A DNA stretch of 64,000 nucleotides from positions 482,001 through 546,000 of the forward strand of contig NZ_CP029002.1 in NCBI RefSeq assembly GCF_003073375.1. Direction: 5' to 3'. Positions 10,421 to 20,753 of this stretch are shown here, piece after piece. The notes beneath the pieces were generated by a model. It was given only the letters and a program-made list of their open reading frames with translations, was not told where the DNA came from and did no database searches. The stretch is from Lysinibacillus sp. 2017. Its GTDB lineage: Bacteria > Bacillota > Bacilli > Bacillales_A > Planococcaceae. A program made the translations under genes and the position numbers. Every line of letters starts with the position of its first letter. Position 1 is the stretch's first letter.

Positions 10421-10457
10421 GCTCCCCCTGCAAGTATATGCAGGAGGAGCGTTTTTT
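10421..10457 (+). terminator. pyrG leader attenuator
   Basis: Stem arms at 10421-10432 and 10439-10450 (11 of 12 pairs) with a 6-base loop, then GTTTTTT. The 5-prime arm contains CTCCCCC, the expected target of a poly-G 5-prime end made when CTP is scarce. It lies about 100 bases before pyrG, so it acts as an attenuator rather than an end-of-gene terminator. Confidence 0.8.
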
Positions 10458-10554
10458 GTTTTTATATAGCAAGACTTTTAGAAAAACATCGACTGGCCGA
10501 GGCTTAAGTAAACGGTGTTTTTCTAATTTGTTTAGTAAAGAGGAGGATATTAAT

Positions 10555-12159
10555 ATGACAAAGTATATTTTCGTAACAGGTGGGGTAGTTTCTTCACTTG
10601 GTAAAGGAATTGTAGCCGCTTCTTTAGGGCGTTTATTAAAAAACCGCGGATTAGAAGTAACAATCCAAAAATTTGACCCATACCTTAACATTGACCCAGG
10701 TACAATGAGCCCATACCAACACGGTGAAGTATTCGTAACAGATGATGGCGCGGAAGCTGACTTAGACTTAGGTCACTACGAACGTTTCATCGACATCAAC
10801 CTTGGTAAACACTCAACAGTAACTTCTGGTAAAGTGTATCAATCTGTTTTAAACAAAGAACGTCGTGGTGATTACAACGGTGGAACAGTACAAGTAATTC
10901 CTCACGTAACAAATGAAATTAAAGACCGTGTACAACGCGCGGGTCGTGAAACTTCAGCAGACGTGGTAATTACAGAAATCGGTGGTACAGTAGGGGATTT
11001 CGAATCACTTGCATTCCTAGAAGCCATCCGTCAAATGCGTCGTGACCTTGGCCACAACAACGTAATGTACATTCACTGTACGTTAATGCCATACATTGCA
11101 GCTGCTGGTGAAATGAAAACAAAACCAACACAACACTCTGTAAAAGAATTACGTTCATTAGGTATCCAACCAAACATCATCGTATTACGTACAGAGCAAC
11201 CTGTACCGCAAGATATGAAAGAAAAAATCGCGTTATTCTGTGACGTACAAGCAAATGACATCGTAGAATCTCGTGATGTAGAACATCTATATGAAGTACC
11301 TTTAAACTTACATGCACAAGGATTTGACCAAATCGTACTTGATCACTTCGGTATTAAAGCGCCACAAGCAGATATGTCTGAGTGGAAAGAGCTTGTAAAT
11401 AAAGTGAAAAACTTAGAGTACAAAACAAAAATCGCTGTAGTTGGTAAATATGTAGATCTTCAAGATGCGTATATTTCAGTTACAGAAGCACTTAAACATG
11501 CTGGTTACGTTTACAACTCAGATATCGAAATTAACTGGGTAAACTCTGAGCATGTTACAGCTGATAACGTAGAAGAATTAATTGGACAAGCGGACGGTAT
11601 TTTAGTACCTGGTGGCTTCGGTGACCGTGGTATTGAAGGTAAAATCGAAGCAATCCGTTATGCGCGTGAAAACGACGTACCATTCTTCGGTATTTGCTTA
11701 GGTATGCAACTAGCAACAGTTGAATTCGCACGTAACGTATTAAAATTAGAAGGCGCGCACTCTACTGAATTAAACAAAGATACGAAGTACCCAATTATCG
11801 ACTTCTTACCAGATCAATCAGAAGACATTGATTTAGGTGGTACATTACGTCTTGGTTTATATCCATGTAAATTAAAAGAAGACTCAGTTGCACGCGCGGC
11901 TTATAACGGCGAAGAGCTTGTATATGAACGTCACCGTCACCGTTACGAGTTCAACAATGAATTCCGTGAAGCAATGGAAGCAGAAGGTTTAGTATTCTCA
12001 GGTGTATCTCCTGACAATAAATTAGTGGAAATTATCGAGTTACCAGAGAAAAAATTCTTCGTAGCTGGTCAATTCCACCCAGAATTAATCTCACGTCCAC
12101 AACGCCCACAACCGTTATTCCGTGAATTTGTAGGCGCGGCGTTTAATAACCGTAAATAA
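10555..12159 (+). CDS. pyrG: CTP synthase
   Basis: Converts UTP to CTP with glutamine as nitrogen donor. 534 residues: N-terminal synthetase domain ([11 protein letters not shown] from residue 8) and C-terminal class-I glutamine amidotransferase with nucleophile Cys in FGICLGMQ (about residue 381) and the GQFHPE histidine/glutamate near the end. AGGAGG sits 8 bases before ATG 10555; upstream in-frame codons lie inside the leader and lack a ribosome site. Expression is probably controlled by the CTP-dependent attenuator in its leader. Confidence 0.97.
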   Translation: MTKYIFVTGGVVSSLGKGIVAASLGRLLKNRGLEVTIQKFDPYLNIDPGTMSPYQHGEVFVTDDGAEADLDLGHYERFIDINLGKHSTVTSGKVYQSVLNKERRGDYNGGTVQVIPHVTNEIKDRVQRAGRETSADVVITEIGGTVGDFESLAFLEAIRQMRRDLGHNNVMYIHCTLMPYIAAAGEMKTKPTQHSVKELRSLGIQPNIIVLRTEQPVPQDMKEKIALFCDVQANDIVESRDVEHLYEVPLNLHAQGFDQIVLDHFGIKAPQADMSEWKELVNKVKNLEYKTKIAVVGKYVDLQDAYISVTEALKHAGYVYNSDIEINWVNSEHVTADNVEELIGQADGILVPGGFGDRGIEGKIEAIRYARENDVPFFGICLGMQLATVEFARNVLKLEGAHSTELNKDTKYPIIDFLPDQSEDIDLGGTLRLGLYPCKLKEDSVARAAYNGEELVYERHRHRYEFNNEFREAMEAEGLVFSGVSPDNKLVEIIELPEKKFFVAGQFHPELISRPQRPQPLFREFVGAAFNNRK

Positions 12160-12180
12160 TTACTCTTCAAATAGCAATAC

Positions 12181-12222
12181 AAAAAAGTATGGTTCTGATT
12201 TAGCTTCAGAACCATACTTTTT
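12181..12222. terminator. bidirectional terminator between pyrG and ywjG
   Basis: A 14-bp stem (AAGTATGGTTCTGA with its complement) flanked by A and T runs on both sides, between the convergent pyrG and ywjG. Confidence 0.88.
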
Positions 12223-12237
12223 GTGATTTATAATGAA

Positions 12238-12807
12238 TTATGCAAATGGAGAAGGGTGACCTTCGATGATTTCGTCTTCATCATCATCACCGGCAAGCAT
12301 CTCATCAAATTCCATTTTAATCGCTTCATATACATACAAACCACCAATTAAATGAGGCATTACAATACGTTCGCCTAATTTTGTTGGATGTGGTAAAATA
12401 CCGCCACGTATCCTTAACGAAATATACGTATAGGCAAGTTCGCTTAGTTCATTTGCATCGCTCGCAACTTCACTCGCAACAGCAGCAAATGGAATAAACG
12501 CATCATATAATTTTTTCGCTAACGTAAGCGCATTTTGATCGTCACAACTACGCGTAAAAATAATGACACGGTCAGCATCACTTAGTGTAATATTATCTGA
12601 GTAACGTGCGTATTTAATAAATGGATCAGCACCAAGCTCAGCGTTAAGAGCAATGCTTTCCATTTCGCCAAAGCAAGCAAAATAGACCATGCCTTGACCG
12701 ATAGCAGCTTGAGCTAAAAGACGAGCGGTTTCTTCGATTGATTCTTCTTCAGATTGTCCAATGCGTTGAAGAAATCCTGTTAATTGAGTCGTTAAAATTT
12801 TAGACAT
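12238..12807 (-). CDS. ywjG: DUF2529 protein YwjG
   Basis: 189 residues, matching the DUF2529 family member found between pyrG and spo0F in Bacillus, in the same reverse orientation. The N-terminal helix-rich segment is followed by a sugar-isomerase-like alpha/beta region (SDADRVIIFTRSCDD), and the C-terminus ends with an acidic stretch (DDDEDEIIEGHP). Function is unknown; the SIS-like look is suggestive only. A Shine-Dalgarno-like GAGGTGG precedes the ATG. Confidence 0.85.
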   Translation of the reverse strand: MSKILTTQLTGFLQRIGQSEEESIEETARLLAQAAIGQGMVYFACFGEMESIALNAELGADPFIKYARYSDNITLSDADRVIIFTRSCDDQNALTLAKKLYDAFIPFAAVASEVASDANELSELAYTYISLRIRGGILPHPTKLGERIVMPHLIGGLYVYEAIKMEFDEMLAGDDDEDEIIEGHPSPFA

Positions 12808-12939
12808 ATTTCCACCTCAAGCTAATTATAAGAGGGAGTATGTGAAAAAGCAAAATCACAAATTACGAGATTAAAAGAAGGAAACAATGAATACACAATA
12901 GAAGTATATTACTAGATAATAACTTGAAGGAGGATGAAG

Positions 12940-13317
12940 TTGAATTCAAAGGAAATTTTAATTGTTGATGATCAGCAGGGGATACGACTCTTATTGAATG
13001 AAGTATTTCAAAAAGAGGGCTTTATCACACACCTTGCAGCCAATGGACTTGATGCGTTAAAAATAGCTCAAACTACCAACCTTGATTGTGTTTTATTGGA
13101 TATGAAAATTCCTGGGATGGATGGGCTTGAGATTTTAACACGTCTAAAAAAAGAGAATGAAAATTTACCAGTTTGTATGATGACAGCTTACGTTGAACAA
13201 GATATTATGGATGAAGCAAAGGCACTCGGTGTCGCGCGGTATTTCACAAAACCTTTTAATATATTTGAAGTTCGTGATGAAGTGAAAAATATATTAGCTG
13301 TTCATGAAAAAATATAG
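12940..13317 (+). CDS. spo0F: sporulation response regulator Spo0F
   Basis: Single-domain response regulator of the sporulation phosphorelay; takes phosphate from KinA-type kinases and passes it to Spo0B. 125 residues with no output domain. Acidic pocket D10/D11, phosphoacceptor D54 in VLLDMKIPGMDG, and the conserved TKPF lysine are present; the sequence is very close to B. subtilis Spo0F. The Shine-Dalgarno AAGGAGG ends directly before an ATG at 12934, so the in-frame TTG at 12940, six bases downstream, is the better start. Confidence 0.96.
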   Translation: MNSKEILIVDDQQGIRLLLNEVFQKEGFITHLAANGLDALKIAQTTNLDCVLLDMKIPGMDGLEILTRLKKENENLPVCMMTAYVEQDIMDEAKALGVARYFTKPFNIFEVRDEVKNILAVHEKI

Positions 13318-13330
13318 CAGAACAGGTTGG

Positions 13331-13358
13331 CAGGCAGTAGCTTATGCTGTCTGTTTTT
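13331..13358 (+). terminator. terminator after spo0F
   Basis: CAGGCAG pairs with CTGTCTG (one G-T pair), followed by TTTTT. Confidence 0.8.
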
Positions 13359-13504
13359 GTTATGATAAATTTGAATGTATATTGTTCATTGAAAGGAACA
13401 AAACCTTTTAATTAACTATAGAAATAACACTATTTCAAAAGCATAAACACAAACTATGTTTTTCTAGTAGCGAATTATTAATGTATCTTCGAGGAGGATT
13501 TATA

Positions 13505-14359
13505 ATGGCATTAGTTTCAATGAAAGAAATGTTAATTACAGCAAAAGCTGAAGGTTATGCAGTTGGTCAATTTAACATCAACAACTTAGAATGGACACAA
13601 GCAATTTTACAAGCAGCTGAAGAAGAAAAATCTCCAGTTATTTTAGGCGTATCTGAAGGCGCTGGAAAATATATGGGCGGATTTATCGCAGTTGTAAAAA
13701 TGGTTGAAGGCTTAATGGAAAGCTATAAAGTTTCAGTGCCAGTTGCCATTCATTTAGATCATGGTTCAAGCTTTGAAAAATGTAAAGAAGCAATCGATGC
13801 TGGATTTACGTCTGTAATGATTGATGCTTCTCACTATCCATACGAAGAGAACGTAGCTATTACAAAAAACGTTGTAGACTATGCACATGCACGTAACATA
13901 TCAGTAGAAGCAGAACTTGGTACAGTTGGTGGCGAAGAAGATGGCGTAATCGGTGGTATTATGTATGCAAACCCACAGGAATGTAAAGCATTAGTGGAAG
14001 CAACAGGTATCGATTGCCTAGCACCAGCATTAGGTTCAGTACACGGACCATATAAAGGTGAGCCAAACTTAGGCTTCGCTGAAATGGAAGAAATTTCTAC
14101 GTTAACAGATTTACCATTAGTACTACACGGTGGTACTGGTATCCCAACAAAAGATATCCAACGTTCAGTTTCATTAGGTACTGCGAAAATTAACGTCAAC
14201 ACAGAAAACCAAATCGCGGCAACAAAAGTGATCCGTGAATTTTTAAATAGCGATTCAAAAGCATATGACCCACGTAAATATTTAGGCCCAGCTCGTGAAG
14301 CGATTAAAGCAACTGTAATCGGTAAAATGCGCGAATTTGGTAGCTCTCAAAAAGCATAA
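13505..14359 (+). CDS. fbaA: class II fructose-bisphosphate aldolase
   Basis: Zinc-dependent aldolase of glycolysis and gluconeogenesis, 284 residues. Catalytic D85 and zinc ligand H86 (HLDHGSS), further histidines in VHGPYKGEP and LHGGTGIP, and the phosphate-binding NVNTENQ segment are intact. The Shine-Dalgarno GAGGAGG supports ATG 13505; an upstream in-frame ATG at 13481 lies before that site. Order spo0F-fbaA-fsa-murA-glpX matches Bacillus. Confidence 0.96.
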   Translation: MALVSMKEMLITAKAEGYAVGQFNINNLEWTQAILQAAEEEKSPVILGVSEGAGKYMGGFIAVVKMVEGLMESYKVSVPVAIHLDHGSSFEKCKEAIDAGFTSVMIDASHYPYEENVAITKNVVDYAHARNISVEAELGTVGGEEDGVIGGIMYANPQECKALVEATGIDCLAPALGSVHGPYKGEPNLGFAEMEEISTLTDLPLVLHGGTGIPTKDIQRSVSLGTAKINVNTENQIAATKVIREFLNSDSKAYDPRKYLGPAREAIKATVIGKMREFGSSQKA

Positions 14360-14374
14360 TAAGATAAAGCTCCA

Positions 14375-14410
14375 AACATCTCGTCCGTTAAATGGGCGGG
14401 ATGTGTTTTT
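14375..14410 (+). terminator. terminator after fbaA
   Basis: ACATCTCGTCC pairs with GGGCGGGATGT (with G-T pairs), followed by GTTTTT. Confidence 0.82.
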
Positions 14411-14483
14411 CTACATACGTGTAGAAATATTAGCAGTGATTGAATAATTTGTAATAAAAATTAACGACCTTATTAAAAAAAAT

Positions 14484-14507
14484 CAATAAAGTATATACAC
14501 TTTATTG
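14484..14507 (+). promoter_or_regulatory. palindrome in the fsa upstream region, possible operator
   Basis: Perfect 8-bp arms CAATAAAG and CTTTATTG around an 8-base AT centre, 26 bases before the fsa ATG. Not followed by a T run, so an operator or 5-prime UTR hairpin is more likely than a terminator. The binding protein is unknown. Confidence 0.35.
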
Positions 14508-14532
14508 ACCAAACCCACGGAGGAAAAAAACA

Positions 14533-15183
14533 ATGAAATTTTTTATCGATACAGCAAACTTTGACGAAATTAAAGAAGCCTATTCATGGGGGATTCTTTC
14601 AGGTGTAACAACAAATCCATCATTAGTAGCAAAAGAAGAAGGCGTAAACTTCCATGACCGCTTACGTGAAATCGCAGAACTAGTAAACGGTTCAGTTTCA
14701 GGTGAAGTAATTTCTTTAGAAGCAGAAGGAATGATTCGTGAAGGGGAAGAATTAGCAGCAATTCACCCAAACATTACAGTGAAACTTCCAATGACTCCAG
14801 AAGGCTTAAAAGCTTGTAAACACTTCTCAGAAAAAGGTATTAAAACAAATATCACATTAATCTTCTCAGCAAACCAAGCATTAATGGCTGCTCGTGCAGG
14901 TGCATCATATGTATCACCATTTTTAGGACGCTTAGATGATATCGGTCAAGACGGCGTTGAATTAATTCGTGAAATTGCAGAAATCTTTGCGATTCATGAA
15001 ATCCCATCAGAAATTATTGCTGCATCTATTCGTCATCCACAACATATTACGCAAGCAGCCTTAGCAGGTGCACATATTGCGACAACACCATATAAAGTTT
15101 TACAACAATTATTCAAACATCCATTAACAGACAAAGGAATTGAAGGATTTTTAGCGGATTGGGCAAAGCGTGAAGGGAAATAA
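14533..15183 (+). CDS. fsa: transaldolase / fructose-6-phosphate aldolase-like (YwjH)
   Basis: Small transaldolase of the TalC/FSA type, 216 residues, single TIM barrel. The Schiff-base lysine is K84 in [11 protein letters not shown]. Family members act in the non-oxidative pentose phosphate pathway or as fructose-6-phosphate aldolases; the Bacillus neighbour ywjH is usually called transaldolase. CGGAGGAAAA precedes the ATG. It sits between fbaA and murA. Confidence 0.92.
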   Translation: MKFFIDTANFDEIKEAYSWGILSGVTTNPSLVAKEEGVNFHDRLREIAELVNGSVSGEVISLEAEGMIREGEELAAIHPNITVKLPMTPEGLKACKHFSEKGIKTNITLIFSANQALMAARAGASYVSPFLGRLDDIGQDGVELIREIAEIFAIHEIPSEIIAASIRHPQHITQAALAGAHIATTPYKVLQQLFKHPLTDKGIEGFLADWAKREGK

Positions 15184-15260
15184 TAAGAAGAAATAAAACT
15201 TCAGCTTTAAAAAACCAATAAACACGTTAAAAATTTGTCCAATCGTAAGGAGAACGCAAA

Positions 15261-16541
15261 ATGGATGTATATAAAATTAGAGGCGAACGCCGACTACAAG
15301 GTCAAGTAACCGTCAGTGGTGCAAAAAATAGTGCAGTAGCTTTAATTCCTGCATCAATTTTAGCGGGTTCTACCGTTACTATTGGAGGAATTCCTGAAAT
15401 TTCAGATGCATGGACATTAAAAGCTTTACTAGAAGAAATCGGCGGAGAAGTGTCATTTGAAAATGGTCAAATGACAATTGATCCGACAAAAATGGTAGCC
15501 ATGCCTTTACCAAATGGTAACGTGAAAAAGCTCCGTGCCTCTTACTATATGATGGGCGCGATGCTAGGTCGTTTTAAACAAGCAGTTATTGGATTACCAG
15601 GCGGCTGTTTTTTAGGGCCACGTCCAATTGATCAACATATTAAAGGATTCGAAGCATTAGGGGCGAAAGTTACGAATGAGCATGGTGCGATTTATTTACG
15701 CGCAGATGAACTAATCGGTGCAAAAATTTATTTAGACGTTGCCAGTGTAGGAGCGACGATTAATATTATGCTCGCTGCAGTACGTGCAACAGGTAAAACT
15801 GTTATCGAAAATGCAGCAAAAGAGCCAGAAATTATTGACGTAGCAACACTTTTAACGAATATGGGTGCCAATATTAAAGGTGCAGGTACAAATGTTATTC
15901 GTATTGAAGGTGTTGACGAACTACGAGGTACGAACCATACGATTATTCCGGACCGTATTGAAGCAGCCACATTTATGATTATGGCTGCAGCAATGGGAGA
16001 TGGTGTAGAAATCGACAATGTCATTCCACTCCATTTAGAAGCAGTAACGGCGAAGCTACGTGAAATGGGCGTCAAAGTAGAAGAAAAAGAAGAAAGTATC
16101 TTTATTCCAAAACAAGAGACTCCATTTAAAGCAGTAGATGTAAAAACACTTGTATATCCTGGATTCCCAACAGATGTCCAACAGCCATTATCTGTATTAA
16201 TGACACAGGCAGAAGGTACATCAAAAATAACGGACACAATTTATTCTGCCCGCTTTAAACATATTGATGAGCTCCGTCGTATGACCGCGAAAGCCCGTGT
16301 TGAAGGTAGTACTTCCATCATTCAAGGACCAACTGCATTGGAAGGTTCAACGGTGACAGCTTCGGATTTACGAGCTGGTGCGGCACTGGTATTAGCAGGT
16401 TTACTTGCAAAAGGCGAGACGGAAATTCACGATATTTATCATATTGAGCGCGGTTATAGCCATTTAATCGATAAATTATGTGCAATTGGTGCGGATATCC
16501 GTAAAGAATCGATTGTCATTAATGCCAATAAAAAGGCATAA
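15261..16541 (+). CDS. murA: UDP-N-acetylglucosamine 1-carboxyvinyltransferase (MurA paralogue, MurAB/MurZ-like)
   Basis: Transfers enolpyruvate from PEP to UDP-GlcNAc, first committed step of peptidoglycan synthesis. 426 residues with two inverse alpha-beta domains; the catalytic, fosfomycin-reactive cysteine is C116 ([13 protein letters not shown]) and K22-N23 are conserved. This locus (between fsa and glpX) is that of B. subtilis murAB (murZ). A second murA lies at 44824, the usual arrangement in Firmicutes. Confidence 0.95.
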   Translation: MDVYKIRGERRLQGQVTVSGAKNSAVALIPASILAGSTVTIGGIPEISDAWTLKALLEEIGGEVSFENGQMTIDPTKMVAMPLPNGNVKKLRASYYMMGAMLGRFKQAVIGLPGGCFLGPRPIDQHIKGFEALGAKVTNEHGAIYLRADELIGAKIYLDVASVGATINIMLAAVRATGKTVIENAAKEPEIIDVATLLTNMGANIKGAGTNVIRIEGVDELRGTNHTIIPDRIEAATFMIMAAAMGDGVEIDNVIPLHLEAVTAKLREMGVKVEEKEESIFIPKQETPFKAVDVKTLVYPGFPTDVQQPLSVLMTQAEGTSKITDTIYSARFKHIDELRRMTAKARVEGSTSIIQGPTALEGSTVTASDLRAGAALVLAGLLAKGETEIHDIYHIERGYSHLIDKLCAIGADIRKESIVINANKKA

Positions 16542-16579
16542 ATTATAATGAGCAAAGTTTAGTGAAAAATTATTAGGAA

Positions 16580-16616
16580 AAACATCATTTCACTTACTTT
16601 AGTGAAATGTGTTTTT
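16580..16616 (+). terminator. terminator after murA
   Basis: Stem ATTTCACT/AGTGAAAT extended by ACA/TGT, followed by TTTTT. Confidence 0.82.
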
Positions 16617-16754
16617 CATAATGAATGTGATACAATAAAACAGATTTACGAATTCATTAAAATAAATTAGATTGATTATATAGTTTATTACAGCATTGGT
16701 CTCGTGAAATGTTGTAAGTTTTGGCTTTAACCGATCACAGGAGGCAAACACAAA

Positions 16755-17720
16755 ATGGAACGTAGTTTATCAATGGAAGTAGTACGTGTAACAGAAGCGG
16801 CAGCGATTGCATCTGCAAAATGGATGGGACGCGGTCAAAAAATCGAAGCAGATGACGCAGCAACAACAGCAATGCGTGTTATGTTCGATACAATCCCAAT
16901 GCATGCAACAGTTGTAATTGGTGAAGGTGAAATGGATGAAGCACCGATGCTTTATATTGGTGAAGAACTAGGACTTCGTAACGGCGGACCAGAAGTTGAT
17001 ATTGCTGTAGATCCATTAGAAGGTACGAATATCGTAGCGAAGGGTACAAATGGGGCAATGACAGTTCTTGCAATTGCAGACCGTGGTAACCTTTTAAATG
17101 CTCCAGATATGTACATGGAAAAAATTGCTGTAGGTCCAGAAGCAGCAGGTAAAGTAGACATTAATGCCTCTGTAACTTATAACTTATTACAAGTTGCAAA
17201 AGCAAAAAATAAAGACATTTCAGATGTCGTAGCGATTCTTTTAGACCGCCCACGTCACCAAGCAATCGTAGATGAAATTCGCGAAGCTGGTGCATGTATT
17301 AAATTCATCCAAGACGGTGATGTTGGAGCAGCAATTGACACAGCATTTGATGAAACGGGTATCGATATTATGTTCGGTATGGGTGGTGCTCCTGAAGGTG
17401 TTATTTCAGCTGTAGCGTTAAAATGTTTAGGTGGCGATTTCCAAGCTAAATTAGTACCTGAAAATGATGAACAATTAGAGCGATGCAAAAAAATGGGCAT
17501 TGATGTTGACAAAGTATTAATGATGGATGATTTAGTAAAAGGTGATGATGCAATTTTTGCAGCAACAGCCGTTACAGATACAGGATTATTACGTGGCGTT
17601 AAATACAAAGGCTCATATGCACTAACACACTCAGTGGTTATGCGTGCAAAAACAGGCACAGTTCGTTTCATCGAAGGCCGTCACAGCATTGCAAAAAAAC
17701 CAAACTATAAACAAAAATAA
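16755..17720 (+). CDS. glpX: class II fructose-1,6-bisphosphatase
   Basis: GlpX-type gluconeogenic phosphatase, 321 residues. Metal and substrate residues are visible in [11 protein letters not shown] (E57, E59, D61) and DPLEGTN (D86, E89), with GMGGAPEGV further on. Shine-Dalgarno ACAGGAGG before the ATG. It corresponds to ywjI of B. subtilis, between murAB and rho. Confidence 0.95.
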   Translation: MERSLSMEVVRVTEAAAIASAKWMGRGQKIEADDAATTAMRVMFDTIPMHATVVIGEGEMDEAPMLYIGEELGLRNGGPEVDIAVDPLEGTNIVAKGTNGAMTVLAIADRGNLLNAPDMYMEKIAVGPEAAGKVDINASVTYNLLQVAKAKNKDISDVVAILLDRPRHQAIVDEIREAGACIKFIQDGDVGAAIDTAFDETGIDIMFGMGGAPEGVISAVALKCLGGDFQAKLVPENDEQLERCKKMGIDVDKVLMMDDLVKGDDAIFAATAVTDTGLLRGVKYKGSYALTHSVVMRAKTGTVRFIEGRHSIAKKPNYKQK

Positions 17721-17779
17721 AGTGAATCTTTGATCAATAAGGGTGACACTTACCCGTTATTGCTAGATAAATTCTTCTT

Positions 17780-17872
17780 TATAATGAGAGCTCGTGTTGT
17801 GCTATGGAATCCCTTTAACCTCAGTAGAACTCATTATAACTAATGCCCGGTTATTACTACCGGGCATCTTTC
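17780..17872 (+). promoter_or_regulatory. structured region between glpX and rho
   Basis: Two nested structures are visible. ATAATGAG (about 17780) can pair with CTCATTAT (about 17831) around a roughly 40-base loop, and ATGCCCGG/CCGGGCAT (17843-17850 and 17860-17867) forms a strong stem followed by only CTTTC. The second could be a weak terminator of glpX or part of a rho leader; B. subtilis rho is autoregulated in its leader. Confidence 0.45.
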
Positions 17873-17981
17873 AAATAAAGTACCTCAATTTAATAAATTC
17901 CTAAAATATAAATAAGTAAGTTTCAAAACCTCGTGTATCCAAAGCGCGATGGAAAAATTTAAGGTAGACTGGAGAACAAAT

Positions 17982-19268
17982 ATGTCAGCATTAACCATTG
18001 CTCAATTAGAAAGCATGACATTAAAAGAACTATATGCTTTAGCGAAGCAATATAAATTAACAAATGCCAGCAAATTAAACAAAAAGGAACTGATTTTTGC
18101 TATTTTAAAATCACGTTCAGAACAAGAAGGCTTCTTCTTTATGGAAGGTGTACTTGAAATTATTCCTACTGATGGATTTGGCTTCTTACGCCCAATCAAC
18201 TATTCTCCGTCTAAAGAAGACATTTACATTTCGGCATCACAAATTCGCCGATTCGATTTACGTAATGGGGATAAAGTATCAGGGAAAGTACGTCCGCCAA
18301 AAGAAAACGAACGTTATTACGGTTTGTTACAAGTAGATGCAGTAAATGGAGAAGATCCAGAAATCGCAAAAGAACGTGTGCATTTCCCTGGATTAACGCC
18401 ACTTTACCCAGATCGTCACATCAAACTAGAAACAACTTCATCAAGCATTTCAACACGTATTATGGATTTAGTTGCGCCAGTTGGTTTTGGTCAGCGTGGT
18501 TTAATCGTTGCACCACCAAAAGCGGGTAAAACGTCATTATTAAAAGAAATTGCGAATTCCATTACAACGAATCACCCAGAAGCTGAATTAATCGTGTTAT
18601 TAATCGATGAACGTCCTGAAGAGGTAACGGATATTGAACGTTCGGTAAATGCAGATGTTGTATCATCTACATTCGATCAAGTACCAGAAAACCATGTAAA
18701 AGTGGCAGAAATGGTATTAGAGCGTGCGCGTCGTTTAGTAGAACATAAGCGCGATGTTATCATTTTAATGGACTCGATTACTCGACTAGCACGTGCATAT
18801 AACTTAGTAATTCCTCCAAGTGGTCGTACACTTTCAGGTGGTATTGATCCAGCTGCATTCCACCGTCCAAAACGCTTCTTCGGTTCAGCACGTAATATTG
18901 AGGATGGCGGTAGCTTAACGATTTTAGCAACTGCACTTGTTGATACAGGTAGCCGAATGGATGAAGTAATTTACGAGGAATTCAAAGGGACAGGTAACTT
19001 AGAATTGCACTTAGATCGCAATTTAGCAGAACGTCGTATTTTCCCAGCAATCGACATTCGTCGTTCAGGTACACGAAAAGAAGAGTTACTTATTCCAAAA
19101 GATCAGTTAGATAAACTATGGGCAATTCGTAAAACATTTAGTGATTCGTTTGATTTTACAGAGAAGTTTTTACGTAAGCTTCGCACAACAAAATCCAATG
19201 AAGAGTTTTTTGAAAAGCTAGATACAGATATGAAAAAAGCAACTAAAGGTACAAAAGGGTTATTATAA
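17982..19268 (+). CDS. rho: transcription termination factor Rho
   Basis: Hexameric RNA helicase that terminates transcription. 428 residues: N-terminal Rho N and cold-shock-like RNA-binding domains ([17 protein letters not shown] near residue 50), then RecA-type ATPase with P-loop APPKAGKT around residues 177-184, Walker [11 protein letters not shown] and the conserved Q/R loops. The sequence is near-identical to B. subtilis Rho through the core. GGAGA at 17971 supports ATG 17982 rather than an in-frame ATG at 17949. Confidence 0.97.
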   Translation: MSALTIAQLESMTLKELYALAKQYKLTNASKLNKKELIFAILKSRSEQEGFFFMEGVLEIIPTDGFGFLRPINYSPSKEDIYISASQIRRFDLRNGDKVSGKVRPPKENERYYGLLQVDAVNGEDPEIAKERVHFPGLTPLYPDRHIKLETTSSSISTRIMDLVAPVGFGQRGLIVAPPKAGKTSLLKEIANSITTNHPEAELIVLLIDERPEEVTDIERSVNADVVSSTFDQVPENHVKVAEMVLERARRLVEHKRDVIILMDSITRLARAYNLVIPPSGRTLSGGIDPAAFHRPKRFFGSARNIEDGGSLTILATALVDTGSRMDEVIYEEFKGTGNLELHLDRNLAERRIFPAIDIRRSGTRKEELLIPKDQLDKLWAIRKTFSDSFDFTEKFLRKLRTTKSNEEFFEKLDTDMKKATKGTKGLL

Positions 19269-19292
19269 TTAAGTTTAATAAAAATAAAATAG

Positions 19293-19321
19293 TTGCATCA
19301 CCAAAAAAATACTGCTATAAT
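19293..19321 (+). promoter_or_regulatory. sigma-A promoter of rpmE
   Basis: TTGCAT and TATAAT with an exact 17-base spacer, 134 bases before the rpmE start and just after rho. It gives rpmE its own transcript with a leader of about 125 bases. Confidence 0.75.
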
Positions 19322-19327
19322 TTTTGA

Positions 19328-19450
19328 AGTATGAAACGTGCACATATATAGCTGACCTCGAAACATTGTGTAAACAATGCCATATTCGGGCTATGTAAGG
19401 TGCAGTTCGAAATACTCTGTTCCAGATGGTTCAGGGCGAGAGGAGAAAAC
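19328..19450 (+). ncRNA. candidate ribosomal-protein L31 leader RNA
   Basis: A GC-richer, structured 5-prime UTR between the promoter and rpmE. CATTG-TGTAAA-CAATG forms a small hairpin (about 19363-19380), and TTCG-containing segments and GGTTCAGGGCGAGAGG follow directly up to the ribosome site. L31 leaders thought to be autoregulatory are known in Firmicutes; I infer membership from position and structure, not from a covariance match. Confidence 0.5.
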
Positions 19451-19454
19451 GAAT

Positions 19455-19655
19455 ATGAAACAAGGTATCCATCCAGAATACAAAACTGCAACAGTAGTAT
19501 GCTCTTGCGGTAACACTTTCGAAACTGGTTCAGTTAAAGAAAAAATTTCTGTCGAGTTCTGTAACGAATGTCACCCATTCTACACAGGTCGTCAAAAATT
19601 CGCTTCTGCTGACGGTCGTGTTGATAAATTCAACAAAAAATACGGTATCAAGTAA
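19455..19655 (+). CDS. rpmE: 50S ribosomal protein L31, zinc form
   Basis: 66-residue L31 with all four zinc ligands (C16, C18, C36, C39), so it is the zinc-containing RpmE and not the zinc-free paralogue YtiA. GAGAGGAG lies before ATG 19455; the longer frame upstream runs through the leader. Follows rho as in Bacillus. Confidence 0.97.
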   Translation: MKQGIHPEYKTATVVCSCGNTFETGSVKEKISVEFCNECHPFYTGRQKFASADGRVDKFNKKYGIK

Positions 19656-19662
19656 TATCGTT

Positions 19663-19700
19663 GCCCATTTCCACACTAGTGGAAATGGGCTTTTTATTTT
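19663..19700 (+). terminator. terminator after rpmE
   Basis: Perfect 12-bp stem GCCCATTTCCAC with a 4-base loop, followed by TTTTTATTTTTT. Confidence 0.92.
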
Positions 19701-19724
19701 TTAAGGAAATTATAAATCCATCGT
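19701..19724 (+). repeat. 24-bp interspersed repeat, copy 1
   Basis: Begins TTAAGGAAATTATAAAT and matches 57395-57418 in the same orientation at 23 of 24 positions. The two copies are 37 kb apart, both in intergenic DNA. Just downstream is a single perfect DnaA-box sequence (TGTGGATAA, 19727-19735). Confidence 0.65.
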
Positions 19725-19756
19725 AGTGTGGATAACTTTTAAATAAAGCATATCTC

Positions 19757-19883
19757 ACGTCTAGGCTAAAGCGCCAACCCCTCGAGCTTTTCGTTCCCTC
19801 TATTGATGCGTGATAGAACGTACTTTCTTGTCGGGTCCTCCAAAGCTGTTCGGGGCTAAACGGACGCTTTAGCACTTTTGTTC
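19757..19883 (+). repeat. interspersed hairpin repeat, copy 1 (with 66-base insert)
   Basis: Left arm 19757-19784 (starts ACGTCTAGGCTAAAGCGCC) and right arm 19851-19883 (includes CGCTTTAGC then ACTTTTGTTC) match the element at 59912-59974 almost base for base. The arms pair (GCTAAAGCGCC with GGACGCTTTAGC). This copy carries 66 extra bases between the arms where copy 2 has 2. It fills most of the 375-base gap between rpmE and tdk. Confidence 0.7.
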
Positions 19884-20030
19884 TTATATAAAACTTTACG
19901 ACAACTAAGAATAGACGAATCACAAAAAACTAGCTAAGATAAAAGAAGTAAATAAAATAGTTAACCTTGGGGAAATTGCTCAAGGTTTTTTTCTTGTCGA
20001 TAAGAAACCGTTGGAAAAGGGGTAGAAAGA

Positions 20031-20603
20031 ATGGCGCAATTATTTTTTAAGCATGGTGCGATGAATAGTGGAAAATCAATTGAAATTTTAAAAGTAGCGC
20101 ATAACTATGAAGAACAAAACAAACCCGTATTAATTTTTACATCGAGTATTGATACACGAGATGAAGTGGGCGTTGTTTCAAGTCGTATTGGATTACGTCG
20201 AAATGCAACGGCAGTCTTTAAAGATACAAACCTTTTTGAAATCGTAAAAAACCATGATGAACAATTATATTGTGTATTAGTAGATGAAGTGCAATTTTTA
20301 ACAAAGGAGCATGTTCTTCAACTAACGCAAATTGTGGATGAACTGAATATACCTGTTATGGGCTTTGGGTTAAAAAATGACTTTCAAAACGAATTATTTG
20401 AAGGTAGCCGCTACATGTTGATTTATGCAGACAAAATCGAGGAAATGAAAACAATTTGCTGGTTCTGTCATAAGAAAGCGACGATGAATATACGCGTCGA
20501 TGAAAATAAAAAACCCGTACGTGCAGGTGATCAAATTCAAATTGGGGGTAATGATAGTTATTACCCCGTTTGCCGCAAATGTCACAGCAACCCACCACTT
20601 TAA
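20031..20603 (+). CDS. tdk: thymidine kinase
   Basis: Phosphorylates thymidine for salvage. 190 residues, TK1 type: P-loop G9-AMNSGKS, Walker B LVDEVQFL (D85, E86), and a structural zinc site C143/C146 and C181/C184 in the lasso region. GGAAAAGGGG precedes the ATG. Sits between rpmE and prfA as in Bacillus. Confidence 0.95.
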   Translation: MAQLFFKHGAMNSGKSIEILKVAHNYEEQNKPVLIFTSSIDTRDEVGVVSSRIGLRRNATAVFKDTNLFEIVKNHDEQLYCVLVDEVQFLTKEHVLQLTQIVDELNIPVMGFGLKNDFQNELFEGSRYMLIYADKIEEMKTICWFCHKKATMNIRVDENKKPVRAGDQIQIGGNDSYYPVCRKCHSNPPL

Positions 20604-20753
20604 AATTTGCGAATAAGCATTATTTTACGAAAGTTTTACGCATATAGGTAGCAACACGAGCATAATTTCTTTATACTTATGTAGGTAGATTTTTTAAGGA
20701 AAACTGAGCGCAAAATAAACAAATCGTTGAAAATAAATTTTGAGGTGAAATAG

